NCBI RefSeq assembly: GCF_015070855.1
Contig: NZ_JADDIX010000092.1
Span: forward strand, 83,463 to 147,462
Direction of reading: 5' to 3'
Origin: Pseudomonas lopnurensis
GTDB taxonomy: Bacteria > Pseudomonadota > Gammaproteobacteria > Pseudomonadales > Pseudomonadaceae
DNA length: 64,000 nucleotides
The translations under genes were made by a program, and so were the position numbers. Shown piece by piece: positions 43,003-51,814 of this stretch (positions within the stretch are counted from its first letter, which is position 1; each line of letters opens with the position of its first letter). Below the pieces are notes generated by a model, which saw only the letters and a list, made by a program, of their open reading frames with translations, did no database searches and was not told the origin of the DNA.

Positions 43003-43461
43003 ATGACCAAGCCACTCGCTCCTTTGCTCGTCCTGCTCGCCTGCCTGCTGCTCGCCGGCTGCGAGAAGGATTGGGGGGTCGACCAGCATGGGCGCGACGT
43101 CACCGCCGCCCAGCTCGAAGGGCGCTGGCTGCTGATCAACTACTGGGCCGAATGGTGCGGTCCCTGTCGTACCGAGATTCCGGAGCTCAATGCATTGGCC
43201 GAGACGACGGATGAGGTCGAGGTGCTCGGCGTCAACTTCGACGAGCTGCGTGGCGAAGAGCTGGCCCAGGCCGCCGAGGCATTGGGGATTCGTTTCAGGG
43301 TGCTCAGCGACGATCCGGCCGAGCGCCTTCAACTGCCGCGCAGTGCCGTGCTGCCGGTGACCTACCTGGTGGACGAGAAGGGCAAGGTGCGTGAGCGGCT
43401 GGTGGGCGAGCAGACCGCCGAGGGTATTGCCGGGCATCTGGCGAGGCTGAAAGGAGGCTAG
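43003..43461 (+). CDS. TlpA-like thioredoxin lipoprotein
   Basis: A 152-residue exported thioredoxin with a lipobox (LLLAGC, Cys ~20, MTKPLAPLLVLLACLLLAGC). The active site is in YWAEWCGPCRTEIPELNAL (CGPC), and the cis-Pro region is LPVTYLVDEKGKVRERLVGE. It probably reduces disulfides or haem-ligand cysteines in the periplasm while tethered to the membrane. Conserved Pseudomonas neighbour of arsC-YihY. Start 43003 is chosen for the lipoprotein signal; a 20-codon extension is rejected. Confidence 0.87.
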   Translation: MTKPLAPLLVLLACLLLAGCEKDWGVDQHGRDVTAAQLEGRWLLINYWAEWCGPCRTEIPELNALAETTDEVEVLGVNFDELRGEELAQAAEALGIRFRVLSDDPAERLQLPRSAVLPVTYLVDEKGKVRERLVGEQTAEGIAGHLARLKGG

Positions 43462-43518
43462 TCCGCGATGCTTCGCGCGTTGGGTTTCGCGCCCTGCCAG
43501 CCGATATCCGGCGCGGCC

Positions 43519-43581
43519 CGTAGGGTGCGCTGTGCGCACCGCGTGCACCGAGTCCTGGCGGTGCGTATAGCGTGCCCTACG
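43519..43581. repeat. GTAGGGTGCGC palindrome
   Basis: CGTAGGGTGCGCTGTGCGCACCGCG... returns as ...GCGTGCCCTACG at the right. A near-complete inverted repeat of 63 bases in the gap between the convergent TlpA-like and transglycosylase genes. Confidence 0.75.
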
Positions 43582-43645
43582 AAAAGCGCCGGTATGGCGA
43601 TGGCGCGGATCGCGAGCGTGCCTAGCGTCCAGCTGAGAGCGGTCT

Positions 43646-44218
43646 TCAAGGCCTGACGTACCAGAAGTCCTGCCAGAAGCCGATCACCTTCGCCGGATAG
43701 TGGTTCTTGCCGAGGCTGCCGTTGTAGCGGGCCAGCGCGCGGTTGATGTCGCCGTTTTCCTTCTTCAGGTAGTAGCTGAGGATGGTACAGCCATAGCGCA
43801 GGTTGGTGGCGTTGTCGGTGAGATTGTCCTGCGGCCGGCCCAGCTCCGCCTTCCAGAAGGGCATCACCTGCATCATTCCCTGAGCGCCGACGCTGGAAAT
43901 GGCGAAGCGGTCGAAGTGGCTCTCGGCATGAATCAGTGCCAGCACCAGTTCCGGCTTCAGGCCGGCTTTGCTCGCCTCGCCATGAACCAGCCTGAGCAGT
44001 GCCAGGCGTTCCCCTGCATTAGGCATGTAGCGTTCGAGCCGGCTGGACATGTCGACCAGCCAGACTTCGGCATCGAAGCGATCCTGAAAACTGTCCGCCT
44101 CGGCCACGGTGCGCTGCATCAGCTCGCGCAGCTCGGGGTCCGGGGCCTGGCGGATGTTGGCTGCCGCTGGAAGCGTGAGGGTCAGCAGCAGCGACAACAG
44201 AAGGTCACGCACCCTCAT
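43646..44218 (-). CDS. lytic transglycosylase (SLT domain)
   Basis: A 190-residue exported protein with signal peptide MRVRDLLLSLLLTLTLPAAA. A goose-type lysozyme fold is visible from residue ~85: KPELVLALIHAESHFDRFAI with the catalytic Glu, SSVGAQGMMQVMPFWKAELG, and ALARYNGSLGKNHYPAKVIG. It cleaves peptidoglycan between MurNAc and GlcNAc with formation of anhydro-muropeptides. It lies 6 bp after the lipoprotein gene 44225-45160 and is in the same transcript, near proS. No obvious lipobox, so it is likely soluble in the periplasm. Confidence 0.87.
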   Translation of the reverse strand: MRVRDLLLSLLLTLTLPAAANIRQAPDPELRELMQRTVAEADSFQDRFDAEVWLVDMSSRLERYMPNAGERLALLRLVHGEASKAGLKPELVLALIHAESHFDRFAISSVGAQGMMQVMPFWKAELGRPQDNLTDNATNLRYGCTILSYYLKKENGDINRALARYNGSLGKNHYPAKVIGFWQDFWYVRP

Positions 44219-44224
44219 GGGGCT

Positions 44225-45160
44225 TCAGTCTCCCTGGGTGGCACCGTCGAGCAGGCTGCGCAGGAATTGCTGCTGCAGCTCCGGATCGTTGCGGGTCAGC
44301 TCGATCAGGCTCTGCTCGAGTTCGCTGGCTTCTTCTTCCAGGCCGAGTTCGGACAGGCGTCTGACTCGATGCACCCATTGCGCCACGTCGTCACCCTCGA
44401 GATCGTCGAAGATCAGCTCGTGTGCTTCCTGCAGCTTGCCGCGCAGCTTGTGACTGACCAGCAAGGCGGCATCGGCGCGGGTGCCGTCCTGCTGGTCCTC
44501 GACGCTCAGCAGCAACTTGCCCACCTGGGTGATGTCCTGGTCGGCGAAGGTCCCGTCGAGCAGATTGAGGCGCAACACGCCATTGCGGTCGGTGGCGAGT
44601 TCATGGGTATGCGGGCCGGCGATCACCGTTATCGGCCGCTCGGCCCACGGCAGGCTGGTGTATTCGAGCCTTGCGTCCCGGCGTTGCTCGTCGAGGCTGG
44701 CGAGGTTCTGCTGCGAGCGCCCGTTGGATTCGGTGTTCATGAATGGGTTGATGCCGGCGAAACCGTAACTGATCCAATCGCGCGTGGCGCGCTCCGGCAT
44801 GTTGCCGAGCATGACCACGTTGAGCACGTTGGCGCCGACGCCGGCGACCACCGCGACCACGCCCAGGGGGATTTCATACAGCTCGCGCCAGGGCTGATAG
44901 GGGGTGTAGCGATCATAGCGGCGGGTGACTTCGAAGTCGGTGACTTCGAAGGTTTTCTGCTCCTGGACCCGGATGCGTCGTTGTGGCAGTTCCAGCACCT
45001 GCGGTTCACCGAGTTCGATGCGCAGGCTGTGGTCGAGCAGCTTGCGTTCGGTGCGTGCCTCGTGCTCGCTGCGCTGGGGCAGGTGGTTGGCGCAGCCGCC
45101 AAGGAGAAGCGCCGCGCAAACCGCGGCGCTGGTTGAAACGACTACATGTCGGTTGAGCAT
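44225..45160 (-). CDS. predicted outer-membrane/periplasmic lipoprotein, 311 aa
   Basis: Function unknown. Lipobox LLGGC (MLNRHVVVSTSAAVCAALLL, then GGCANH; Cys ~23). The mature part has a region rich in Arg/Glu, a short hydrophobic segment (LGVVAVVAGVGANVLNVVML), beta-rich middle and a C-terminal helical tail with EEEASELEQSLIELTRNDPE. Lies between proS and the transglycosylase gene, 9 bp from proS and 6 bp from the SLT gene, so all three form an operon. No known family was recognised with confidence. Confidence 0.72.
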   Translation of the reverse strand: MLNRHVVVSTSAAVCAALLLGGCANHLPQRSEHEARTERKLLDHSLRIELGEPQVLELPQRRIRVQEQKTFEVTDFEVTRRYDRYTPYQPWRELYEIPLGVVAVVAGVGANVLNVVMLGNMPERATRDWISYGFAGINPFMNTESNGRSQQNLASLDEQRRDARLEYTSLPWAERPITVIAGPHTHELATDRNGVLRLNLLDGTFADQDITQVGKLLLSVEDQQDGTRADAALLVSHKLRGKLQEAHELIFDDLEGDDVAQWVHRVRRLSELGLEEEASELEQSLIELTRNDPELQQQFLRSLLDGATQGD

Positions 45161-45169
45161 GATTTCCGG

Positions 45170-46885
45170 TCAGCGATGAACACGCGAATTGATGAAGGAC
45201 AGAATGTCGGCCGCGGCAACGGCCTGCGGCTGGGCGTCACGACGGTGCTTGTACTCCAGGGTGCCGTCGGCAAGCCCGCGGTCGCTGATGACGATGCGAT
45301 GCGGAATGCCGATCAGCTCCATGTCGGCGAATTTGACGCCGGGACTGGTCTTCTTGTCACGGTCGTCGAGCAGAACTTCATAGCCGGCTGCGGTGAGGTC
45401 GGCATAAAGCCTGTCGGTCGTCTCGCGAACCGCTTCGGCCTCGTATTTCATCGGTACCAGCGCGATCTGGAAGGGCGCCAGGGCGTCCGGCCAGAGGATG
45501 CCGCGGTCGTCGTAGTTCTGCTCGATGGCGGCGGCGACCACGCGCGACACGCCGATGCCGTAGCAGCCCATGGTCAACGTCACCGGCTTGCCGTTCTCGC
45601 CCATTACCTGGCAGTTCATGGCTTCGCTGTACTTGGTGCCGAGCTGGAAGATGTGCCCGACCTCGATGCCACGCTTGATCACCAGCGTGCCCTGACCGTC
45701 CGGGCTCGGATCGCCGGCGACGACGTTGCGCAAGTCGGCGACCTGCGGCAGCGGCAGGTCGCGCTCCCAGTTCAGGCCGAAGTAGTGCTTGTCGTCGATG
45801 TTGGCACCGGCACCGAAATCGCTCATCAGCGCCACCGAGCGATCGACGATGCAGGGGATCGGCAGGTTCAGCGGGCCCAGTGAGCCGGGACCGGCGCCGA
45901 TCGCGGCGCGAATCTCCGCTTCCGAGGCGAACACCAGCGGGCTGGCGACCTGCTCGAGATTGGCGGCCTTGATCTCGTTCAGTTCATGATCGCCACGCAC
46001 GATCAAGGCGATCAGCTGGCCTTCCTCGACGCCATGCACGACCAGCGTCTTCACGGTTTTCTCGATCGCCAGGTCGAACTGCTCGATCAGCTCGATGATG
46101 GTCTTGGCATTCGGTGTATCGACCAGGCGCAGTTCTTCGCTGGCGGCGGCGCGCTCGGTTTCGCGCGGAATGGCTTCGGCCTTCTCGATGTTGGCGGCGT
46201 AGTCGGAGGCGTCGCTGAAGGCGATATCGTCTTCGCCGGATTCGGCCAGCACGTGGAATTCATGGGAGCCGGTGCCGCCGATGGAGCCGGTGTCGGCCTG
46301 TACCGGGCGGAAGTCCAGGCCCAGGCGGGTGAAGATGTTGCAGTACGCCTCGTGCATGCGGTCGTAGGTTTCCTGCAGCGACGCCTGGGAGAGGTGGAAG
46401 GAGTAGGCATCCTTCATCAGGAACTCGCGCCCGCGCATGAGGCCGAAGCGCGGGCGGATCTCGTCGCGGAACTTGGTCTGGATCTGGTAAAAGTTGATTG
46501 GCAACTGCTTGTAGCTGTTCAACTCGTTGCGTGCCAGATCGGTAATGACTTCCTCGTGGGTCGGGCCGACGCAGAACTCGCGATCATGGCGATCTTTCAG
46601 GCGCAGCAGTTCGGGGCCGTACTGCTCCCAGCGGCCGGATTCCTGCCACAGTTCGGCCGGCTGGATGGCCGGCATCAATACTTCCAGGGCGCCGGCCTTG
46701 TTCATTTCCTCGCGGACGATAACCTCGGCCTTGCGCAGCGCGCGCAGCCCCATCGGCATCCAGGTGTACAGACCGGATGCCAGCTTGCGGATCATCCCGG
46801 CACGCAGCATCAACTGGTGGCTGATGACCACGGCATCGGATGGGGTTTCTTTGAGGGTCGAGAGCAGGAACTGACTGGTGCGCAT
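45170..46885 (-). CDS. proS: prolyl-tRNA synthetase ProS
   Basis: A 571-residue class II enzyme of the bacterial type with an editing insert. Motif 1 region: [20 protein letters not shown]. Motif 2: [20 protein letters not shown]. Insert with YbaK-like fold from residue ~220 to 410 ([20 protein letters not shown]). Motif 3: [20 protein letters not shown]. The C-terminal anticodon-binding domain reads [20 protein letters not shown]. The full length and editing domain mean it can clear Ala-tRNA(Pro) itself, while YbaK covers Cys. It leads a probable operon with the lipoprotein and SLT genes. Confidence 0.96.
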   Translation of the reverse strand: MRTSQFLLSTLKETPSDAVVISHQLMLRAGMIRKLASGLYTWMPMGLRALRKAEVIVREEMNKAGALEVLMPAIQPAELWQESGRWEQYGPELLRLKDRHDREFCVGPTHEEVITDLARNELNSYKQLPINFYQIQTKFRDEIRPRFGLMRGREFLMKDAYSFHLSQASLQETYDRMHEAYCNIFTRLGLDFRPVQADTGSIGGTGSHEFHVLAESGEDDIAFSDASDYAANIEKAEAIPRETERAAASEELRLVDTPNAKTIIELIEQFDLAIEKTVKTLVVHGVEEGQLIALIVRGDHELNEIKAANLEQVASPLVFASEAEIRAAIGAGPGSLGPLNLPIPCIVDRSVALMSDFGAGANIDDKHYFGLNWERDLPLPQVADLRNVVAGDPSPDGQGTLVIKRGIEVGHIFQLGTKYSEAMNCQVMGENGKPVTLTMGCYGIGVSRVVAAAIEQNYDDRGILWPDALAPFQIALVPMKYEAEAVRETTDRLYADLTAAGYEVLLDDRDKKTSPGVKFADMELIGIPHRIVISDRGLADGTLEYKHRRDAQPQAVAAADILSFINSRVHR

Positions 46886-46996
46886 GTGGCCGTTATGTCC
46901 TTGCAGAGGCTGGAATTTGGCTCGGCATTGTACGGCGCGCGGGGTGCGGCGTACAGGATGCGGGAGGATGGATTGGCGCGGCTCCTGGAAACGAAA

Positions 46997-47018
46997 GAGC
47001 CCGGCTTTCGCCGGGCTC
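46997..47018 (-). terminator. terminator of the OprD-family gene
   Basis: A perfect 9-bp stem (GAGCCCGGC at 46997-47005 with GCCGGGCTC at 47010-47018) and a GAAA tetraloop on the minus strand, followed by TTTCGTTTCC. It lies 32 bp past the oprD-family stop and about 110 bp before the proS start. Confidence 0.75.
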
Positions 47019-47049
47019 CATTTCGCTTCGAATAGTCTGGGCGCCTGTG

Positions 47050-48312
47050 TTACAGGATGCTCAGCGGGTATTCGACGAAGGCACGGATTTCATTCATGTC
47101 GTTCCAGTAACCATTGCTGGTACGCAGAATCGAGTTGCGCAATTTGAAAGAGAGATCCTTGGCAGGTCCACTTTGAATGACGTACTGAACCTGGTTGAAG
47201 ATCTCGCGCTCGGTGCCCCGATCACCGTTGCCGAGGTCGATATTGCTACCGCGCAGGTAAGCGGTTTTCCAGAACAGCCCCGGTACTCCATAGCCGCTGA
47301 AGTCCAGCTCATAGCTAGCCTGCCACGAGCGCTCGTCCTTCGAGTTGAAGTCGGAGAGGAAGGAGTTGGCCAGATAAATGCCATTGCCGCCGTCGCCATA
47401 ATCGTAGGCGTAGCCGGCGTCTCCCGAGACGCGCTGATGCGCGAGGATGAAGGCATGGGCGCCTACGCTGTAGGTGGCAGCCAGGCTCCAGATGGTGTTT
47501 TCATCGCTGACACCATCTCCACCCCAGTCGGTTGCGGCAACCGAGCCGTTGTCAAAGTCGGTTTTGTAGATGTTGAAATCGAGCGCCAAGGACTGATCCT
47601 CGGTGAACGGCATTACATAGTTAACGTTGGCGTACTTCTTGTTGTAGACGTCTTCGACGTCCGAGAAGTACAGCGAGGCGCTGAGGTTATCGGTAAAGCT
47701 GTAAGTGCCGCCGAGCACGTCGATTGATTTCAATCCGCCGTTATCGTGCCCGGTTTGAGTCAGGTTGTTTTGCCCAGTGAAGCGGCCTGCATTGAGCTCC
47801 AGCCCCTCGATTTCATTGCTGGTGAGCAGGGTGCCAGTGAAGGTCTGCGGCAGCAGGCGAGTGGTGTCGTGAGCCAGGACCGGCATCGATGGCATCTGGT
47901 TGCCATACTTCAGTACGGTGTTGGAAGCCCGGAACTTGATGGCTGCGCCGGCTTCGGACAGGTCGTCGTGCGGTTTGCCGCTGCTGTCGGTACCGAAGAA
48001 GGCGATGCCGCCGTCTTCACGGCTCTTGCCCGTATCCAGTTTGACACCCAGCAGGCCATAGGCATCGACGCCTACACCGATGGTGCCTTGAGTGAAGCCG
48101 GATTCGAAGGTGGCGATGAAACCTTGGCCCCAGCGGGACTGATCCTGTACTCCGTCGCCATGGTCACGCAGGAAATACGCGTTACGCAGCAACAGATCCA
48201 GCTTCGCACCCTCGACGAAGCCATTGGCTTCCGACTGCTGGCTGGCGAATGCCATTTGGGAGGTGCCCGCCGCTACGGCCAGCGCGATTACGCTCCACTT
48301 CATCACTTTCAT
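47050..48312 (-). CDS. OprD-family outer membrane porin
   Basis: A 420-residue precursor with signal peptide ([20 protein letters not shown], cleavage near AFA|SQ) at ATG 48312. OprD family features: [20 protein letters not shown] at the N-terminus, [40 protein letters not shown] and a terminal aromatic beta strand pattern [11 protein letters not shown]. It forms a specific channel for small solutes such as basic amino acids or carboxylates. It occupies the position of oprD itself in the P. aeruginosa order, but carbapenem-channel identity cannot be claimed from sequence alone. Upstream of it is a 442-bp gap likely to hold the promoter. Confidence 0.87.
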   Translation of the reverse strand: MKVMKWSVIALAVAAGTSQMAFASQQSEANGFVEGAKLDLLLRNAYFLRDHGDGVQDQSRWGQGFIATFESGFTQGTIGVGVDAYGLLGVKLDTGKSREDGGIAFFGTDSSGKPHDDLSEAGAAIKFRASNTVLKYGNQMPSMPVLAHDTTRLLPQTFTGTLLTSNEIEGLELNAGRFTGQNNLTQTGHDNGGLKSIDVLGGTYSFTDNLSASLYFSDVEDVYNKKYANVNYVMPFTEDQSLALDFNIYKTDFDNGSVAATDWGGDGVSDENTIWSLAATYSVGAHAFILAHQRVSGDAGYAYDYGDGGNGIYLANSFLSDFNSKDERSWQASYELDFSGYGVPGLFWKTAYLRGSNIDLGNGDRGTEREIFNQVQYVIQSGPAKDLSFKLRNSILRTSNGYWNDMNEIRAFVEYPLSIL

Positions 48313-48754
48313 GGGTGATTGCTCCTTTGGTTTTAAACGGTGCTTACTTTTTCGACACGTGAGCGAAAAAGATGCAACTTCTTGGGTTCCGGTCAGGCTT
48401 TTACCAGATGATTGCGCTTGGCACAAAAGCCATACAGAGAATGTACTGTTTAGCCCTAGCGATGCGCTAGAGCAAGCAGCGCTTTATCTGCTGCGACGTT
48501 TTGAAGCCGCGTTCCGTGAAAGGCTCAGCAAGAAACGTACTCAAATCGAAAAATAGTGATTTCCATGGCGGTTTTCGGGCGGCTGATACGTTGTTTGCAC
48601 CGAAACGAGGCCGTCTCTCTCCGGCGTGGCGCTGCATTGGTGCGTTCGCTGAGCGGGTTCTTGTGGTGGCGAATGCATGGAGTATCCTTTTCGCAGTCGA
48701 TGCAGCGCAGCCGCGCTGTTCATTCTTTTGGTTGTTGCCGAACGGGAGAGCCCT
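48313..48754. other. 442-bp intergenic region between oprD-family and HIT genes
   Basis: No supported gene. Short frames exist but lack ribosome sites and known similarity. The region is AT-richer than average near 48400-48570 and likely holds the porin promoter with amino-acid-responsive control. No hairpin of note was seen. Confidence 0.4.
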
Positions 48755-49177
48755 ATGTTCGTTCTCGATTCACGCCTGGAGCAGGATACCTTGCCGCTGG
48801 GTGATTTTCCGCTCTGCCGGTTGCTGTTGATGAATGATGCGCAGTACCCCTGGTTCATCCTGGTGCCGCGACGCGAGGAAATCAGTGAGTTGTTTCAGCT
48901 CGACGCTGCGGATCAGCAGGCGCTATGGCAGGAAACCACGTCGCTGGCCGAGACGCTGAAGGATACCTTCGGTGCGGACAAGATGAACATCGCGACGCTC
49001 GGTAACGTGGTCGGGCAGCTGCACATGCACGTCATCGCCAGGCGTCGCGACGATGCGGCCTGGCCGGCGCCGGTCTGGGGGCGGCAGGCGGCGAAGCCGT
49101 ACACCGCCGAGCAGGTGGCGGCCATCAGGGATAAGCTCAGGCTGGTGCTGACCGATCACTTCCGTTTTGGAGAATGA
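48755..49177 (+). CDS. HIT family hydrolase
   Basis: A 140-residue histidine triad protein. The triad motif [11 protein letters not shown] (H-x-H) lies near residues 86-92, with upstream [10 protein letters not shown]. Members hydrolyse nucleotide-phosphoramidate bonds or dinucleotides. Start at 48755 ([20 protein letters not shown]) follows GGGAGAG. Its stop overlaps a possible ATG of slyX, so the two genes are coupled. This linkage is conserved in Pseudomonas. Confidence 0.87.
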   Translation: MFVLDSRLEQDTLPLGDFPLCRLLLMNDAQYPWFILVPRREEISELFQLDAADQQALWQETTSLAETLKDTFGADKMNIATLGNVVGQLHMHVIARRRDDAAWPAPVWGRQAAKPYTAEQVAAIRDKLRLVLTDHFRFGE

Positions 49178-49179
49178 TT

Positions 49180-49386
49180 ATGGATCTGGAATCGCGAGTG
49201 GCCGATCTGGAGACGCGTCTGGCGTTTCAGGACGATACGATTCAGACCTTGAACGATGTGGTGGTCGAGCAGCAACGGATCATCGAGCGCGTGCAACTGC
49301 AATTGGGTGCATTGGCCAGGCGCCAGGAGGAAATGCAGAGCACGCTGGATACGGGGGGGGATGAGGCGCCGCCACCGCATTATTGA
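49180..49386 (+). CDS. slyX: SlyX-family coiled-coil protein
   Basis: A 68-residue protein dominated by a coiled coil ([20 protein letters not shown], then [20 protein letters not shown]) and ending in the typical PPHY. A start at 49180 gives a normal distance to the GGAGA site; an ATG at 49174 that overlaps the HIT stop is too close to it. SlyX function is unknown. Its position right after a HIT gene matches Pseudomonas. Confidence 0.87.
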   Translation: MDLESRVADLETRLAFQDDTIQTLNDVVVEQQRIIERVQLQLGALARRQEEMQSTLDTGGDEAPPPHY

Positions 49387-49421
49387 GTGGCGGGGCCAGG
49401 GGCTGGCCGCGATCGCTTGCC

Positions 49422-49506
49422 GGTAGGTTGGCACTGAGCGCAGCGAAGCCCAACAGGTATGACCACGAACGTGTTGGGCTTCGTCGCTGCGCTCCTCAGG
49501 CTACGC
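49422..49506. repeat. GTTGGGCTTCG-type inverted repeat
   Basis: GGTAGGTTGGCACTGAGCGC leads to AGCGAAGCCCAACAG; the return arm is TGTTGGGCTTCGTCGCTGCG. It is followed 25 bases on by TGCAACACGCAAGGGGGCAT at 49532, a pattern repeated at 50538-50740. Confidence 0.75.
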
Positions 49507-49621
49507 GCCCCGACCCAGCCTGCGGCCCCCATGCAACACGCAAGGGGGCATAGCCTTTTCGTAGGGGTCGCTTCGCCAGGCCTCGGCGCATGCGGTGGGC
49601 GAAGCGCACCCTGCGAGTGGT

Positions 49622-50227
49622 TCAGCGACCGGGCTGCACCGGGATGACATCCTCGGCCTGCAGTCCCTTGTCGCGCATCATGATGGTGAATTCCACGCGC
49701 TGGCCTTCGACCAGGACGCGATGCCCTTCGCCGCGAATGGCGCGAAAATGCACGAACACGTCGTCGCCGCCATCTCTCGAGATGAAGCCGAACCCTTTCG
49801 AGGTGTTGAACCACTTCACCGTGCCGGTCTCACGGCCGATGGCGGATGGTGCGCTTGCGCGCGCGCGCGCCTTGGGTTGCATGTTGCCGGCCTGGGTCGT
49901 AGCCAGGTGCAGCAGTATCGCGACGAAGGCGAGCAGCAGGCTGGCCAGGGTGGCGGGCTGGCCGGCGATTTCCGCCAGCGGGGCGAGCAGGACGGCGGCC
50001 TGGAATACGACGGCGAGCAACAGTAGTGCGGACGCCGCGATTATCACCGGGCGGGTGCGGCCGTCAGCCAGTTGGGCGGAAGGGATGAATTGGACATTCA
50101 GCAGGCCGAGCATCAGCAGGCACAGGGCTTCGGGCTGTAGCAGGAGCGGCATGCCGCCGCGCAGACTGGGAACAAATGACAACAGCAGGGCGATGACGCC
50201 TGCCAGGACATGGACGATCTTAAGCAT
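49622..50227 (-). CDS. membrane protein with C-terminal cold-shock domain
   Basis: A 201-residue protein. Residues 1-125 contain three to four hydrophobic helices ([75 protein letters not shown]). A basic linker (KARARASAP) leads to a cold-shock domain at about 135-200, with RNP1 KGFGFI and RNP2 DVFVHF. The start is ATG 50227; a GTG nine codons earlier is possible. A cold-shock RNA-binding domain held at the membrane is unusual, though Pseudomonas carries it at this locus. Its role, perhaps RNA handling near the inner membrane, is inference. Confidence 0.85.
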   Translation of the reverse strand: MLKIVHVLAGVIALLLSFVPSLRGGMPLLLQPEALCLLMLGLLNVQFIPSAQLADGRTRPVIIAASALLLLAVVFQAAVLLAPLAEIAGQPATLASLLLAFVAILLHLATTQAGNMQPKARARASAPSAIGRETGTVKWFNTSKGFGFISRDGGDDVFVHFRAIRGEGHRVLVEGQRVEFTIMMRDKGLQAEDVIPVQPGR

Positions 50228-50920
50228 TCTTATAGGGCTCACGGTTGATGACACGACAGGAAAAGCGGCAGCTGCCGGATGCGCGTTGGTGGAAGGTTCG
50301 TCAGGCAGGAGCGAACACGGTCTGACGAGTCGCGCGGCCCGGGCTGCAGCGCGGCGTATTTAACAGCAAAGGAGGGGGCCGCTCAAATGAGCATTGACCG
50401 CTCCGCGCAGGAAAAGCAGTCGGCGACTCCGGTCTTGTGGGCCACGCGCCCTTGCGGCGAATGCAGGCCCGGTGCCTGTTGAGATACCAGTGCAAGCCGC
50501 AGCAGCACGGTTCGCGACGAAATGGGCGATAAGCCGGTTGGGTTGGGGTGCGCAGTCTGAGGCGCGAAGCGACGAGCCCAACGCGTCATGCCAGGGCCTG
50601 TTGGGCTTCGCTGCGCTCAGCGCCAACCTACCGGCTTGCGCCCGATTGCCCGATATCGGGGTGTTTCACGCAACATCCGCGGCAAGCACTTCGAACGGGG
50701 CCCTGCAACGCATAAGGGGGGGGCGTGGCCTTTTCGTGAGGTGCGCGCGCACCGCCGGGCTTTGGCGCCTGTGGGGCATGTAGCGCACCCTTGTTTTAAT
50801 TGGGACGGTGCCGGGCATCGAAGCGATGTTTGCTTCACTGCTACGGCCGTGGTTCGCGGGGGGGATGCGTTGGGGGGATGAGGGCGGAAGCGCCTCAGTG
50901 CGCCTCCGCCTTCTGGAGGC
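50228..50920. other. 693-bp gene-free region upstream of the cold-shock gene
   Basis: No gene is supported. It holds one GTTGGG-type inverted repeat (50538-50634), a long stretch of GC-rich sequence, and at 50703-50740 the CTGCAACGCATAAGGGGG segment that also occurs at 49532. A GC-rich hairpin (50883-50910) follows the dps stop and probably ends it. Promoters for the cold-shock gene should be near 50228-50350. Confidence 0.5.
50538..50634. repeat. GTTGGGCTTCG-type inverted repeat
   Basis: CGGTTGGGTTGGGGTGCGCA...CGAGCCCAACGC returns as CTGTTGGGCTTCGCTGCGCT and ...GCCAACCTACCGG. Same family as 49422-49506 and in the same orientation, so the cold-shock gene is bracketed by two copies. Confidence 0.75.
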
Positions 50921-51391
50921 TCAGGCGGCCAGCAGGCTGCGCAGCATCCAGGCAGTTTTTTCGTGGCTTTGCATGCGCTGGGTCAGCAGGTCGGCGGTCG
51001 GCTCGTCACTGGTCTTGTCCAGCAGCGGGAAGATGCCGCGGGCAGTTCGGACGACCGCTTCCTGCCCTTCGACCAGCAGCTTGATCATCTCTTCGGCGGC
51101 AGGAACGCCTTCTTCTTCCTTGATCGAGGACAGGCGGGCGTAAGCGGCGTAGGTGCCCGGTGCCGGGAAGCCCAGGGCGCGGATGCGCTCGGCGATGTCG
51201 TCCACCGCCACCGCCAGTTCGGTGTACTGGGTCTCGAACATGGTGTGCAGGGTGTTGAACATCGGGCCGGTGACGTTCCAATGGAAGTTATGGGTCTTCA
51301 GGTACAGGGTGTAGGTGTCGGCGAGCAGGCGGGACAGGCCTTCGGCGATGGCGGCGCGGTCCTGTTCGGCGATGCCGATGTTGATTTCCAT
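50921..51391 (-). CDS. dps: Dps-family DNA-binding/ferritin-like protein
   Basis: A 156-residue ferritin-like protein. The ferroxidase pattern is visible: [20 protein letters not shown] with the His-Trp metal site, and [20 protein letters not shown] with Asp/Glu ligands. It is the Dps type that oxidises iron with peroxide and can bind DNA under stress. The N-terminus is short ([20 protein letters not shown]) without the usual Lys-rich tail, so strong DNA binding is less certain. ATG at 51391 follows AGGAGAG. Hairpin 50883-50910 lies just downstream. Confidence 0.9.
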   Translation of the reverse strand: MEINIGIAEQDRAAIAEGLSRLLADTYTLYLKTHNFHWNVTGPMFNTLHTMFETQYTELAVAVDDIAERIRALGFPAPGTYAAYARLSSIKEEEGVPAAEEMIKLLVEGQEAVVRTARGIFPLLDKTSDEPTADLLTQRMQSHEKTAWMLRSLLAA

Positions 51392-51424
51392 GTTTCTCTC
51401 CTGGTGGGGTGGTACGTGAGGTCT

Positions 51425-51467
51425 GTTGACGTTTCAGCGCTGGCGCGGCCGTCGATGAAACGTCAAC
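51425..51467. promoter_or_regulatory. 12-bp perfect inverted repeat upstream of dps
   Basis: GTTGACGTTTCA (51425-51436) and TGAAACGTCAAC (51456-51467) are exact reverse complements, 19 bases apart and 34 bp upstream of the dps ATG. Could be an operator or a stem in the dps leader. The left arm with preceding GTCT also matches the CAACAGACC motif found in three other gaps, so it may instead be a dispersed repeat. Confidence 0.5.
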
Positions 51468-51634
51468 GGGCGTTGTTAGTTATGCCAGAAAAACGCCTCG
51501 CGTGGTGAAACGATGCGGCCCCTGGAGTTGATGCTCATCAATAAGAAGGCGCTGTCTCGGGCGGAGTTCAATCATCGTCTACGGCCAATCGCCTGATCGG
51601 CCGGCCGACGGCTGCGCCGTGGCGATTATGCGGA

Positions 51635-51640
51635 TATAAT
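51635..51640 (+). promoter_or_regulatory. TATAAT -10 element of aspS
   Basis: A perfect TATAAT 175 bp upstream of the aspS ATG. The -35 region at about 17 bases upstream is poor (CTGCGC), so it may need an activator or serve as an extended promoter. This would give a 5' leader of ~170 bases. Confidence 0.4.
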
Positions 51641-51814
51641 CCCGCCCTTGTGCCCGGCGGCTCGATCGCCATGCTGGTAGAGGCAGGCACCCTTGCGCAG
51701 TGCGGCACGGCTGGCAGCAGATGCCCGTTTCCGCACAGACGCAGCTACGGTGCCGTCTGCCTGTCGCGGCTCGAGCGCCCCAACGAATTCAAGATACGAG
51801 AAGCGAACACCACC

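Larger units (their letters stand above)
51392..51814. other. intergenic region between dps and aspS
   Basis: 423 bp without a gene between divergent dps and aspS. It contains the 12-bp inverted repeat GTTGACGTTTCA/TGAAACGTCAAC at 51425-51467 and a TATAAT at 51635-51640. The frame of aspS stays open back to 51650, but the first good start is at 51815. Confidence 0.55.

Noticed and set aside
48400..48450. TTGGCAC as the -24 element of a sigma-54 promoter
   Set aside because: The following sequence lacks a TTGC -12 element at the right distance.
50228..50920. Several small frames in the gap between the cold-shock gene and dps
   Set aside because: None has a ribosome site and a plausible protein; they are broken by the repeat sequences and show low-complexity Arg/Ala content.
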